A stretch of 64,000 bases of DNA from Clostridium septicum (GCF_003606265.1 NZ_CP023671.1:868001-932000), one strand, 5' to 3'. Counted from the first letter of the stretch, positions 51,546-60,245 are shown. The notes: generated from the letters alone by a model not told the origin. A program made the numbers and translations.

Positions 51546-52451
51546 TTATCTATTTTCTTTTATTGAATGTTCAATAATCATATCTATAAATTTAGTAAAG
51601 TTTATTCCTTTTGCTTCTGCACTCTTAGGAAATAAACTTGTTTTTGTCATTCCTGGAAGAGTATTTACTTCTAAGATATAAGGAGTCCTATCCTCTGTAA
51701 CTATCATATCAATTCTTGAATAAACTGAACATTTTAATGCTTTATATGTGTCTAAAGCCATTTGCTCTACTTCTTTATGAAGCTTTTCCTCTAATTCTAT
51801 TATTACTTCTTCTGCTCCATCCCCTGAATATTTTTGAGTATAATCAAAAAAATCAGTTTTTGGTCTTATTGCTATAACAGGAAACATTTCTCCCTTAAAC
51901 ACAGGACATGTAATTTCTTCTCCTTTAATGAATTCTTCTATCATTACCTCATTATCCCACTTTAAGCCTTCTCTTACAGCCTCTTCCACATCTTCTTTTT
52001 TAGTTATTTTAAATGTAGCAACACTTGACCCTCCATTAGTAGGTTTTATAAAAACAGGATATTTCATTTCTTCTATTTTATCATAGTCTATTTCTTCTAC
52101 ACTTCTTACGTTTAACCATCTTGCTGTTCTTATATTATTTGATTTTAATATTCTTTTTGTAAGATCTTTATCCATACATAAAGCACTACTTAATGGTCCG
52201 CATCCTGAATAAGGAATGTCTAATGTTTGAAGAACTGATTGAACTGTTCCATCTTCTCCAAATTTTCCATGTAACGCTAATAAAGCAAAATCTATTCCTT
52301 TAACTTTATTTATAATATCTTCCTTTTTATCAATTATTATTGGAACAACTTCATACTTATTTTTATCTATATTTTCAACTATTGAGTTTCCACTATTTAA
52401 TGAAACTTCTCTTTCTGAAGATATTCCTCCCATTATTACTCCAATTTTCAT
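51546..52451 (-). CDS. ddl: D-alanine--D-alanine ligase
   Basis: 301 residues. ATP-grasp enzyme of peptidoglycan precursor synthesis. N-terminal VIMGGISSEREVSLNSG, LHGKFGEDGTVQ, KPTNGGSSVATF, omega-loop DYTQKYSGDGAEE and C-terminal EVNTLPGMTKTSLFP. The KY in the omega loop is that of D-Ala-D-Ala ligases; D-lactate (VanA-type) ligases differ there, so no glycopeptide resistance is implied. Divergent from the DMT transporter gene. Confidence 0.94.
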   Translation of the reverse strand: MKIGVIMGGISSEREVSLNSGNSIVENIDKNKYEVVPIIIDKKEDIINKVKGIDFALLALHGKFGEDGTVQSVLQTLDIPYSGCGPLSSALCMDKDLTKRILKSNNIRTARWLNVRSVEEIDYDKIEEMKYPVFIKPTNGGSSVATFKITKKEDVEEAVREGLKWDNEVMIEEFIKGEEITCPVFKGEMFPVIAIRPKTDFFDYTQKYSGDGAEEVIIELEEKLHKEVEQMALDTYKALKCSVYSRIDMIVTEDRTPYILEVNTLPGMTKTSLFPKSAEAKGINFTKFIDMIIEHSIKENR

Positions 52452-52658
52452 TTTAATTCCTCCACATTACAAAACTCTTAATATAATAAAGTCTTTGTTA
52501 TATAAGTCTTTATAATTATATCATTATATATTATATAGTAAAAGTTTCTATAGGTAACAACTAGAATAATTTTATTTGTATCAAAATATTATTTTATACA
52601 CATAAATATGATATTATGAATTAGTAATTGAAAATTTTTATCAAACTAAGGAGGAACA

Positions 52659-53531
52659 ATGAAAAATAAAAATAAAGCTATAGTATTAATGCTTATATCT
52701 GCACTAGGCTTTGCACTTATGAGCACTTTTGTAAAACTTGCAGGTGATTTGCCTTCTATAGAAAAAAGTTTCTTCAGAAATTTTATAAGCCTTATAGTAG
52801 CAACTTATATAATTATTAGAAGTAAAGCTTCTTTTGTAGGAAAATCTGAAAATAGAAGAGCTCTTATTTTTAGATCTCTTTTTGGTACTTTAGGAATTAT
52901 TGCAAACTTCTATGCAATAGATCATTTAATTTTAGCTGATGCCAATATGCTAAATAAATTATCGCCTTTTTTTGTTATAATTTTCTCTTTTATTTTTCTT
53001 AAAGAAAAAATTAGTAATAAACAGATTTTCGCACTAGTTATAGCTTTTTCAGGTAGTTTATTTATTATAAAACCTACATTTAGTGTAGAAATGTTGCCTG
53101 CTATAATTGGTATTTCATCAGCTATATTTGCTGGTGCAGCCTATACTTTTGTAAGATATTTAGGTGGAAAAGAAAAAGGCGCTACAATAGTATTTATGTT
53201 TTCTGCATTTTCATGTATTACAACATTACCATTAGTTATATTAAATTTTAAAATACCTTCTTTAACACAATTAATATATCTTTTACTTGCAGGTGTTTGT
53301 GCATCTTCATCTCAATTTGCTTTAACTGAAGCTTATAAAAACGCTCCTGCTAAGGAAGTTTCTATTTATGACTATTCACAAATTATATTTTCGGCAATTA
53401 TTGGTTTTATAATCTTTAATCAAATTCCAGATTACTTAAGTATTATTGGATATATATTTATAATAGGAGCTTCTATATATATGTTTTTCTATAATAAAAA
53501 ATCGGCATCATCCGTTACTACTTCTAAATAA
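52659..53531 (+). CDS. DMT-superfamily transporter (EamA domains)
   Basis: 290 residues with about ten membrane helices in two EamA repeats (about 5-135 and 150-280). Seen: N-terminal LISALGFALMSTFVKLA, KLSPFFVIIFSFIFLKEKIS at the end of the first repeat and FSAIIGFIIFNQIPDYLSIIGYIFIIGA in the second. Likely a metabolite exporter; substrate unknown. One of only two plus-strand genes. AGGAGG precedes the ATG. It converges on nth with a shared terminator. Confidence 0.88.
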   Translation: MKNKNKAIVLMLISALGFALMSTFVKLAGDLPSIEKSFFRNFISLIVATYIIIRSKASFVGKSENRRALIFRSLFGTLGIIANFYAIDHLILADANMLNKLSPFFVIIFSFIFLKEKISNKQIFALVIAFSGSLFIIKPTFSVEMLPAIIGISSAIFAGAAYTFVRYLGGKEKGATIVFMFSAFSCITTLPLVILNFKIPSLTQLIYLLLAGVCASSSQFALTEAYKNAPAKEVSIYDYSQIIFSAIIGFIIFNQIPDYLSIIGYIFIIGASIYMFFYNKKSASSVTTSK

Positions 53532-53532
53532 T

Positions 53533-53570
53533 AAAAAGATTGCTACTTATTTTTTAGTAGCAATCTTTTT
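53533..53570. terminator. bidirectional terminator overlapping the 3' end of nth
   Basis: 15-bp stem AAAAAGATTGCTACT/AGTAGCAATCTTTTT with a T-rich loop. On plus it ends the DMT transporter transcript; on minus it ends nth, whose last codons form one arm. Confidence 0.93.
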
Positions 53571-54194
53571 ATTTTGTTTATAATATTTACATTGTTTAGT
53601 TAATCTACACATATCACATTTAGGATTTCTAGCAGTACAACATCTTCTTCCATGAAAAATTAAAAGATGATGAGTATCGCTCCATTCCTTTTTGGGTAAC
53701 TCTTTTTGAAGTTGCTTTTCAACTTCTAAAACATTATCAGAATCAGCTAAGCCTAATCTATTAGATACTCTAAATACATGAGTATCTACAGCTATAGATG
53801 GAACCCCAAAGGCATTTGAAAGAACTACATTAGCTGTTTTTCTTCCTGCTCCAGCTAAAGAAGTTATCTCTTCCATAGTTTTAGGTACTTCTCCATTAAA
53901 ATTCTCTTTTAACTGATTACACATCATTACTATATTTTTAGCCTTACTTCTATATAATCCTATTTGCTTTATTCTTGCTTCTAGCTCATCTATACTTAAT
54001 GTCAAAAAAGCATCTAAATCTCTATAATCTCTAAATAATGTTTCTGTTACTTCATTAACTTTTTTATCAGTAGTTTGTGCTGACAAAATAGTTGCAACTA
54101 GTAATTGAAATGGAGACTCATGATTTAGCTCACAACGTGCATCTGGATATTCTTCTTTTAAAACTTGTAATATAGTTTTTGTTCTTTGCTTCAT
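53547..54194 (-). CDS. nth: endonuclease III
   Basis: 215 residues. Base-excision repair DNA glycosylase/AP lyase for oxidised pyrimidines. Seen: LVATILSAQTTDKKVN, helix-hairpin-helix LAGAGRKTANVVL with the catalytic Lys, the Asp in AVDTHVFRVSNRLGL, and 4Fe-4S Cys in CTARNPKCDMCRLTKQC. It follows plsC by 8 bp. The last five sense codons belong to the terminator stem. Confidence 0.95.
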   Translation of the reverse strand: MKQRTKTILQVLKEEYPDARCELNHESPFQLLVATILSAQTTDKKVNEVTETLFRDYRDLDAFLTLSIDELEARIKQIGLYRSKAKNIVMMCNQLKENFNGEVPKTMEEITSLAGAGRKTANVVLSNAFGVPSIAVDTHVFRVSNRLGLADSDNVLEVEKQLQKELPKKEWSDTHHLLIFHGRRCCTARNPKCDMCRLTKQCKYYKQNKKIATKK

Positions 54195-54202
54195 AAAATC
54201 AC

Positions 54203-54907
54203 CTATTTATATACTCCTCTGTATTCTTCTGGTAATAAATTAGCAATAGATTTCATTACATAATTCATGCTTCTTTCTTCAAATTCATGTTTTGATTCAC
54301 CTTCAATTTTCTTAGGTAAAGTTATTGGCTCACCAAATCTAACATGAACATCTGCATCTTTAAATTTTTCTGATGCCATATCTCCCGATTCACTTATCGG
54401 TAATAATTCTTCTGTTCCCCACATTCCTATTGGAACTATTTCTGCTTTAGTTAACCTAGCTATTAATAAAACTCCTTTTTTTCCTTCTATCATTTGACTA
54501 GTTCTACTTCTAGTTCCTTCCGGAAATAGTAATAAGTTTCCACCCTCTTTAACTACTTTAACCATTTTAGTTAAAGCTTCTTTATCTGCTGAATTAGGTT
54601 TTATATTAATATGTTTTACTATTTCAGTTCCTAGTCTCGTTACTGGATCATTTGAAAGTTTTACTCCTGCTACAAAGGTTGGATCATATTTTTCCTTTAA
54701 TACTTTATCTAAAACTAATCCATCTGCATTACTTAAATGGTTGCAAATAAATATTTTAGCGCCTTCTACTTTCTCTATATTTTCCATTCCTTTTACATCT
54801 AAATTAGCATATTTTTTAAGATACCCATTTATAGTCATTTTTATAACTTTTATAAGTAAAGAATCTGGTAATATGTTTATAATTTTGGCCATTGTTGGTG
54901 ATAACAC
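54203..54907 (-). CDS. 1-acyl-sn-glycerol-3-phosphate acyltransferase family protein
   Basis: 234 residues from GTG 54907 (GGGGG six bases before). PlsC family: catalytic NHLSNADG (H-x4-D), FPEGTRSR, and IVPIGMWGTEEL. A hydrophobic N-terminal helix anchors it to the membrane. It acylates lysophosphatidate in phospholipid synthesis. It heads a short unit with nth. ATG 54892 is an alternative start. Confidence 0.88.
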   Translation of the reverse strand: MLSPTMAKIINILPDSLLIKVIKMTINGYLKKYANLDVKGMENIEKVEGAKIFICNHLSNADGLVLDKVLKEKYDPTFVAGVKLSNDPVTRLGTEIVKHINIKPNSADKEALTKMVKVVKEGGNLLLFPEGTRSRTSQMIEGKKGVLLIARLTKAEIVPIGMWGTEELLPISESGDMASEKFKDADVHVRFGEPITLPKKIEGESKHEFEERSMNYVMKSIANLLPEEYRGVYK

Positions 54908-54947
54908 TATAATCCCCCACCTTCTTATAAATTTAGTCTATGTAATA

Positions 54948-55940
54948 TTATATTTTATTCCTAAAAAAAAGTCTATGTATATAATCCTTAAGATATGGTG
55001 AGTCGGTTTTAAATCCATCTATATTTTCTCCATTATATTTCTTTCTTATTATAGCATTTCTTTTTAAAACATTTTTACCTCTCCATCCACATGAAGTTAT
55101 TTGAAAAGTTTCTTTAAATTCTTTATTTCCCATATTTATTAAAAAATCGCTATTTTCCTCATTCATAAAATTTAAAGGATAAAAATCCTTTATAGTAGAA
55201 TATTCTACCTCTAAATTATATGGACATTTTTTTTGGCAGCTATCACAACCAAATACTCTACCATCTAAAAGCTTTATAAACTTATCTTCTAAATCTTTTT
55301 TTTGTGTTAAATATGATACACATATATTGCTATTTTTTCTTATTCTATTTATAGCTTTAGTAGGACATTCACTATAGCATATTTCACAGTTCCCACATTC
55401 TTTAAAACTAGAAATTTCACTAAATGTTCTAATATCCTCACATTGAATTTCTAAGTCTGTTATTATTTCACCTAAAAATACATATGATCCATACTTTTTG
55501 GTAATAATCATATTATTTTTACCTATAAATCCTATTCCTGATAAATATGCTATATATCTTTCAGGTAGTGTATTACTATCAACAAAAGTTATTGCGTTTC
55601 CCCCTAAAGAATTTATATAATTTGATATTTTTTCTAAATATTCTTTTACTACTTTATGATAATCTAATCCTCTAGTATACATAGAAAAACCATTCTCTAT
55701 ATAATCTATATTATGAAGATAAGGGAAAGCTATAGAAATTATAGTTTTCCCCTCTTTCATATAAATGTTTGGATTTATCCTATTTTCTATACTCTCTTCT
55801 TCAAATTCGTTTTCTAAACCCTTTAATTTTCTATCTTCATAGAAATCTTTAAGCTCTTCAAATTTTCTACATTTTATAAAGCCAACTGTATCTAGTCCAA
55901 GTGAGGAGCAGTATTCTAGTATATCTTCTTTTATTCCCAT
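54948..55940 (-). CDS. queG: epoxyqueuosine reductase family protein
   Basis: 330 residues. Cobalamin-dependent reductase for the last step of queuosine synthesis in tRNA. Seen: YTRGLDYHKVVKEYL, GFIGKNNMIIT with the catalytic region, and two Cys clusters CGNCEICYSECPTKAI and CDSCQKKCPYN for 4Fe-4S. Sequence is less conserved than typical QueG (for example no clear DTGP motif that I can place), so a related QueG-like reductase is possible. Ends 41 bp before plsC. Confidence 0.8.
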   Translation of the reverse strand: MGIKEDILEYCSSLGLDTVGFIKCRKFEELKDFYEDRKLKGLENEFEEESIENRINPNIYMKEGKTIISIAFPYLHNIDYIENGFSMYTRGLDYHKVVKEYLEKISNYINSLGGNAITFVDSNTLPERYIAYLSGIGFIGKNNMIITKKYGSYVFLGEIITDLEIQCEDIRTFSEISSFKECGNCEICYSECPTKAINRIRKNSNICVSYLTQKKDLEDKFIKLLDGRVFGCDSCQKKCPYNLEVEYSTIKDFYPLNFMNEENSDFLINMGNKEFKETFQITSCGWRGKNVLKRNAIIRKKYNGENIDGFKTDSPYLKDYIHRLFFRNKI

Positions 55941-55950
55941 CTTAAAACCT

Positions 55951-56535
55951 CTATATAATCATATCATTGTATATAGTCTTCGTATTTCCGTCTTCATCTA
56001 CTAAGTCTATTATATCACATACATTTCTAATTAAATTTTTACCTGCACACCCTACAGCTGTAGCACCTTTTGGTACATCTTTAAGAACAACTGTATTAGC
56101 TCCTACTTTACAGTCATCACCTAATGTTATAGGCCCTAAAACCTTAGCACCTGCACCAATAATTACTCTATTTCCAACAGTTGGATGCCTTTTACCTTTA
56201 TCTTTTCCAGTTCCACCTAATGTTACTCCATGATAAAGAGTTACATCGTCACCTATCTCAGCTGTCTCTCCAATAACTACACCCATTCCATGATCAATAA
56301 ATAATCCTTTTCCAATAGTTGCCCCTGGATGAATTTCTATACCTGTTAAAAATCTAGATATTTGAGATATTAATCTTGCAAGGAAAAACCATTTGTTCTT
56401 GTAAAAATAATTAGATATTCTATATGCTATTAAAGCATGAATACAAGGATATAAAAGAAAAACTTCTAACTTACTTCTAGCTGCTGGATCATTTTCTAGT
56501 ATATTTTCTAAATCATATTTTAATCTACTAAACAC
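55951..56535 (-). CDS. cysE: serine O-acetyltransferase
   Basis: 194 residues from GTG 56535, nine bases from AGGAGG. N-terminal helical part, then left-handed beta-helix hexapeptide repeats: [31 protein letters not shown] and [20 protein letters not shown]. It makes O-acetylserine for cysteine synthesis. It follows cysK after 42 bp, under the same T-box leader. Confidence 0.94.
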   Translation of the reverse strand: MFSRLKYDLENILENDPAARSKLEVFLLYPCIHALIAYRISNYFYKNKWFFLARLISQISRFLTGIEIHPGATIGKGLFIDHGMGVVIGETAEIGDDVTLYHGVTLGGTGKDKGKRHPTVGNRVIIGAGAKVLGPITLGDDCKVGANTVVLKDVPKGATAVGCAGKNLIRNVCDIIDLVDEDGNTKTIYNDMII

Positions 56536-56577
56536 AGCCCTTCTCCTCCTTTTGTGTTGAACTGAATTAATAGAATA

Positions 56578-57483
56578 TTAGTCATATATTCCCATTGATA
56601 TATATTTTTCTCCTCCATCTGGTGCTATTGCTAACACTTTTTTTCCTTTACCTAATATTTTAGCTATTTTCATTGCTGCATATATTGCTGCTCCTGATGA
56701 TATTCCAACTAATATTCCTTCATTTATGGCAAATTCTTTTGTTGTTCTTAATGCATCTTCATCTGATACTGTCATTACCTTATCTATATATTCAGAATTG
56801 TATATTTTTGGTACAAAACCTGCTCCTATTCCTTGTATTTTATGAGCTCCTGCTTTTCCTCCACTTATTACTGGTGATTTTTCTGGTTCTACTGCAACTA
56901 CTTCTAATTTTTTTATTTTATTTTTTAAGTTTTTTGATATTCCTGTAACTGTTCCTGCTGTTCCAACTCCTGCTACAAATACATCTAAATCACTTAAATA
57001 ATTGTATATTTCTTCTGCTGTAGTTTCATAATGCTTTTCTGGATTTGCTAAATTTTCAAATTGTTGTGGCATAAAATATCCATGTTGTTTCACTAATTCA
57101 TTTGCCTTTTCTATAGCTCCCTTCATTCCTTCAGCACCTTCTGTTAAAACTAAACTCGCCCCGTAAGCTTTAATTAAATCTCTTCTTTCTTTGCTCATAG
57201 TTTCTGGCATAATTATTACTACTTTATATCCTTTTAATCTTCCTATCATAGCTAATCCAATTCCAGTATTTCCACTTGTTGGTTCAACAATAGTATCTCC
57301 TGGCTTTATTAATCCTAATTTCTCCGCTTTTTCTATCATACCTAAAGCAGCTCTGTCTTTAACACTTCCACCTGGATTAAACTTTTCTAATTTTACATAT
57401 ACATCTGCACTATTTTCCTCTAAATTACTTACCTTTAAAATTGGTGTTTTACCTATTAATTCTAATACTCCATTATATATCAT
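56578..57483 (-). CDS. cysK: cysteine synthase A (O-acetylserine sulfhydrylase)
   Basis: 301 residues. PLP enzyme: Lys in NPGGSVKDRAALGMI, substrate loop PTSGNTGIGLAM, VGTAGTVTGISKNL for the PLP phosphate, and ISSGAAIYAA at the end. It joins O-acetylserine with sulfide to make cysteine. First gene after the cysteine T-box; cysE follows, so both should rise when charged tRNA-Cys is low. Confidence 0.95.
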   Translation of the reverse strand: MIYNGVLELIGKTPILKVSNLEENSADVYVKLEKFNPGGSVKDRAALGMIEKAEKLGLIKPGDTIVEPTSGNTGIGLAMIGRLKGYKVVIIMPETMSKERRDLIKAYGASLVLTEGAEGMKGAIEKANELVKQHGYFMPQQFENLANPEKHYETTAEEIYNYLSDLDVFVAGVGTAGTVTGISKNLKNKIKKLEVVAVEPEKSPVISGGKAGAHKIQGIGAGFVPKIYNSEYIDKVMTVSDEDALRTTKEFAINEGILVGISSGAAIYAAMKIAKILGKGKKVLAIAPDGGEKYISMGIYD

Positions 57484-57551
57484 TTATAACTCCTCCTATA
57501 ATTTAAATTTATTTTTATTTAGTTTAATTTGCCAATAATAAATTTCTAAAA

Positions 57552-57825
57552 AATAAAAAAACCCCGTCTCTATAAATTATAGAGACGAAGTTAATCCGCG
57601 GTTCCACTCTAATTAGATTATATAAATAATCTCACTTCAAAAATTAGGTACAATGCCTATACCATATCACTATAACGGGTGAACCCGTAAAACCTTACTA
57701 AAACTTTCAGGCTTAAACTCCAAAGGGCACTTCACATAAATTACCATTGAAAAGTTCTCAGCATCCTTTTCTCTCTGTAAACTTCCTCTATGTTACTTTC
57801 CTTTTTCATCGTCTTTAATTCCGAG
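57552..57825 (-). promoter_or_regulatory. T-box leader (cysteine specifier) of cysK-cysE
   Basis: Minus strand holds the T-box core GTGGAACCGCGG (57596-57610) and the terminator CGTCTCTATA/TATAGAGACG with GGGGTTTTTTT. Stem I pieces upstream include AGAGAG and a specifier region GTGAAG-TGC-CC. TGC (57727-57729) codes for Cys, as expected before cysK. Uncharged tRNA-Cys should favour the antiterminator. Confidence 0.92.
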
Positions 57826-57891
57826 TATTTTAATATACTTTATATTTTTATTATATTCCTTATCTTTAAATTGTCAACACTTTTAAATAAT

Positions 57892-59148
57892 CTATTTTAT
57901 TTTTTTCTTCCAAGTAGGATATAATACTTCATCAATTAAATCATGAGTACTAACTGCACCAATTAACTGCTCATTTTCATCAATTACAGGTATTGTTAAT
58001 AAATCATATTTTGATGCTAGTTCTACAGCTTCCTGTATTTCAACATCATATCTTATAACATTTATATTAGTTTCCATAACTTCTTTTGCTTTAACATTAT
58101 TTGCATTTAATATTAAATCCATAAGCTTTAGAGCCCCAAGAACTCTATCTTCCTCATCGGTTATATAAATACAATATAATTCTTCTTCCTCTGGATCTTC
58201 CATTTCTCTTAATATATCTATTATCTCACCTATTGTAATATCCATATTAAATGATATAAAATCCTTACTCATTATACTACCTACTGATTCGTCTTCATAT
58301 TGTAGTAGTTCTTTAACTTCTTCTGCATCTTCTCTTTCTAAATTTATAAGAATCTTTTCTCTTTCTTCGTCATCTAATTCATCTAAAAGATCTGCAATTT
58401 CATCATTTGGCATATTTTCTAGTAGTTCTGCTGCTTTGCTATCACTTAATTCTTTAATAATACTTCCTTTATATTCTGGTTCTATTTCTTCCAATGTATC
58501 AGCAGCTAAATCCTCATCTAAAGATTCAAATACCTGCTTTCTTGCTCCTTCATCTAAATCTTCTAATATATCTGCCAAATCTGCTGGATGCAATGTTGAT
58601 AATTTTTTATAAGGTACTGATATTTGTAAATTATTATTGACCATTTCCAATGATTCAACATCATCCCACATTAATACCTTATCTTCATAATCCTTATTTA
58701 TTAGTTTATATATGAATTTTCCTAGGCTCACACAATTCATTCTTCTAAATCTAGCTGATGGACCTGTTTCAACTGCTAACACTCTATATTCTCCTGCTAT
58801 TTCTGCAATTCTTAAGTCATCAACTCGAACAACTTGCTTACCATTAATATCAACAATCTTTTTATCTAAAAGATTTTGCGATAATAAATAAGAATATGTT
58901 CTTGGAAGTATTTCCTTACTACCTCTAGTCATTATTTTTACTTTATTTTCACTTTGATAAAAATAAATACTTCTAAACTCATAATCGAAGGTATGACCAT
59001 CTCTCTTGACTCTATATCCGATAATTCTAGGATAACCATCTTCAGTTGTTACATAAACATCCCTTAGAACCCCTAAAACCTCATCAAATTCATCATACAT
59101 CTTCTTTCCTAGTATGCTAGTGTATAAAAATACTGATAGTTTTTTCAT
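57892..59148 (-). CDS. soluble PRC-barrel / MgtE N-domain / CBS-pair protein
   Basis: 418 residues without membrane segments. PRC-barrel-like parts (about 1-80 and 90-170), an MgtE N-terminal superhelix (about 185-290; LHPADLADILEDLDE, LLENMPNDEIADLLDELDDEE) and two CBS motifs (about 290-415; SIMSKDFISFNMDITIGEII and LTIPVIDENEQLIGAVSTHD). MgtE uses the same N and CBS domains to gate its Mg2+ channel, but the channel domain is absent. It may sense Mg2+ or a nucleotide and act on a separate transporter, which is not in this window. The leader is unusually elaborate (59149-59378). Confidence 0.85.
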   Translation of the reverse strand: MKKLSVFLYTSILGKKMYDEFDEVLGVLRDVYVTTEDGYPRIIGYRVKRDGHTFDYEFRSIYFYQSENKVKIMTRGSKEILPRTYSYLLSQNLLDKKIVDINGKQVVRVDDLRIAEIAGEYRVLAVETGPSARFRRMNCVSLGKFIYKLINKDYEDKVLMWDDVESLEMVNNNLQISVPYKKLSTLHPADLADILEDLDEGARKQVFESLDEDLAADTLEEIEPEYKGSIIKELSDSKAAELLENMPNDEIADLLDELDDEEREKILINLEREDAEEVKELLQYEDESVGSIMSKDFISFNMDITIGEIIDILREMEDPEEEELYCIYITDEEDRVLGALKLMDLILNANNVKAKEVMETNINVIRYDVEIQEAVELASKYDLLTIPVIDENEQLIGAVSTHDLIDEVLYPTWKKKIK

Positions 59149-59378
59149 ATAGCTTCCTCCTTAATTTTAGAGGAAACATATACTTTACTATAAAAATTCT
59201 ATTATATTTAGACTAATGAATCTAAACTTAATATGTCTCCTCTAAAATAGTTATTATTCAATTTTGATAATTTAATACTCTGAGGGACACCCTCCATCTT
59301 AAATTCACTCCTCGTTTTTTTAATCTAAATTAACATAATATATTAAAGATAATACCTAGTATGGTACTATCTTTCCCA
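59149..59378 (-). promoter_or_regulatory. structured 5' leader with competing helices ahead of the PRC/MgtE_N/CBS gene
   Basis: Helix A: 59231-59247 pairs with 59165-59181 over 17 bp with one G-U. Helix B: 59170-59177 pairs with 59152-59159 over 8 bp with one G-U and sequesters the AAGGAGG ribosome site (59156-59162). The two share 59170-59177 and so exclude each other. A 29-codon ORF runs through the 5' arm of helix A. No known riboswitch class was recognised. Confidence 0.75.
59208..59297 (-). CDS. upstream leader ORF, 29 codons
   Basis: ATG 59297 to TAA 59208, preceded by GAGGAG ten bases upstream. The peptide begins MEGVPQSIKLSK, continues through NNNYFRGDILSL and ends DSLV. Codons 17-22 form the 5' arm of the leader helix A, so translation should alter the fold around the main gene's ribosome site. 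The peptide itself is not recognised. Confidence 0.6.
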   Translation of the reverse strand: MEGVPQSIKLSKLNNNYFRGDILSLDSLV

Positions 59379-59383
59379 TACTA
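59345..59383 (-). repeat. alternative hairpins near the 5' end of the leader transcript
   Basis: 59345-59356 pairs with 59363-59374 (12 bp, one G-U), while 59357-59364 can pair with 59376-59383 (8 bp, perfect). The two share 59363-59364 and interleave, so only one forms, or they make a pseudoknot-like arrangement. Confidence 0.6.
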
Positions 59384-59384
59384 T

Positions 59385-59412
59385 ATTATATTAAAACAAT
59401 ATAAAAAGGCAA
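59385..59412 (-). promoter_or_regulatory. probable promoter of the PRC/MgtE_N/CBS gene
   Basis: On minus, TTGCCT (59407-59412), a 16-bp spacer and a perfect TATAAT (59385-59390). Start expected near 59378, giving a leader of about 230 nt. Confidence 0.65.
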
Positions 59413-59472
59413 CACTTTTCAAGATGTTATTTTTACCTTATTATACCTTAATTTTTTTATAAATTTAATAAT

Positions 59473-59512
59473 AAAAAAAGAGATGCTATCTTTGTAACAT
59501 AACATCTCTTTT
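59473..59512 (-). terminator. terminator of the 213-residue membrane protein gene
   Basis: 14-bp stem AAAAGAGATGTTAT/ATAGCATCTCTTTT (one wobble), followed by TTTTTATT on minus. Confidence 0.88.
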
Positions 59513-59533
59513 AAACTTTAAAAATAATTAATA

Positions 59534-60175
59534 TTATTTAAAGGTACTTAATCCTTTTGATAATGATATTAAAACTAACAATTCTCCTATTATTGGATAA
59601 GGGAATAATTTTATTCCTCCTAAAAATAATATAAATTCAACTATGCATATAACAAGACTTAAAAGCAATAATTTCATTCCTAATTTATTACTGTAAGGCT
59701 TATCAACATATAATAAGCTAAAAACAGATAGAGAAGCTAATATTATTAAGTATATAAGAGTTGGTACTAAATATTGTTCCAATATTAAAACAAACCCAAA
59801 AGCATTATTTATTGATACGCTTATTTTATTTGAAAAAATCATAAGCACATAGCCAACTAATAGCATTGCTAAGAAAATAAAATTAACATTAAATCTTATT
59901 TTTTCATCTCTTAAGAAAATAAATAAAGCTGCTAATATTATTAGCGGAATACTAAAATAATTTAAAAATATTATATGTCTTAATAAATAAATAACTGAAT
60001 GTTTTTCTATTACAACACCTAATATTAATACTAAATATCTTAAAACCAAAGGTATTAAAGATATTGTAACAAATAACTTTATCTTTTTAGGTGATGATTT
60101 TATATTTTTCTTTATTAAGTATAAAATTAATATAGTTATAAATAATAATACACATAAGTAGCTAAATCCTATCAA
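59534..60175 (-). CDS. multi-spanning membrane protein, function unknown
   Basis: 213 residues from a TTG start (GGAAG seven bases before). About six membrane helices fill the chain, with short charged loops such as KKNIKSSPKKIK and RDEKIRFN. No conserved motif recognised. It stands between the lipid kinase gene and the PRC/MgtE_N/CBS leader and has its own terminator. It may share a transcript with the lipid kinase gene 70 bp upstream. Confidence 0.7.
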   Translation of the reverse strand: MIGFSYLCVLLFITILILYLIKKNIKSSPKKIKLFVTISLIPLVLRYLVLILGVVIEKHSVIYLLRHIIFLNYFSIPLIILAALFIFLRDEKIRFNVNFIFLAMLLVGYVLMIFSNKISVSINNAFGFVLILEQYLVPTLIYLIILASLSVFSLLYVDKPYSNKLGMKLLLLSLVICIVEFILFLGGIKLFPYPIIGELLVLISLSKGLSTFK

Positions 60176-60245
60176 TTCCCACTTCCTATCCTTTCATAGT
60201 ACTATTACTTATAATTATTAATACAATTTATATTTTATTCTATAT

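Noticed and set aside
51546-52451. Glycopeptide-resistance (vanA-type) cluster
   Set aside because: The ligase has the D-Ala-D-Ala type omega loop, and no vanH, vanX or vanY is present.
59149-59533. M-box (Mg2+) or yybP-ykoY (Mn2+) riboswitch before the MgtE-like gene
   Set aside because: The leader has strong helices but none of the conserved core sequences of these classes that I know. It is better described by the ORF and the competing helices.
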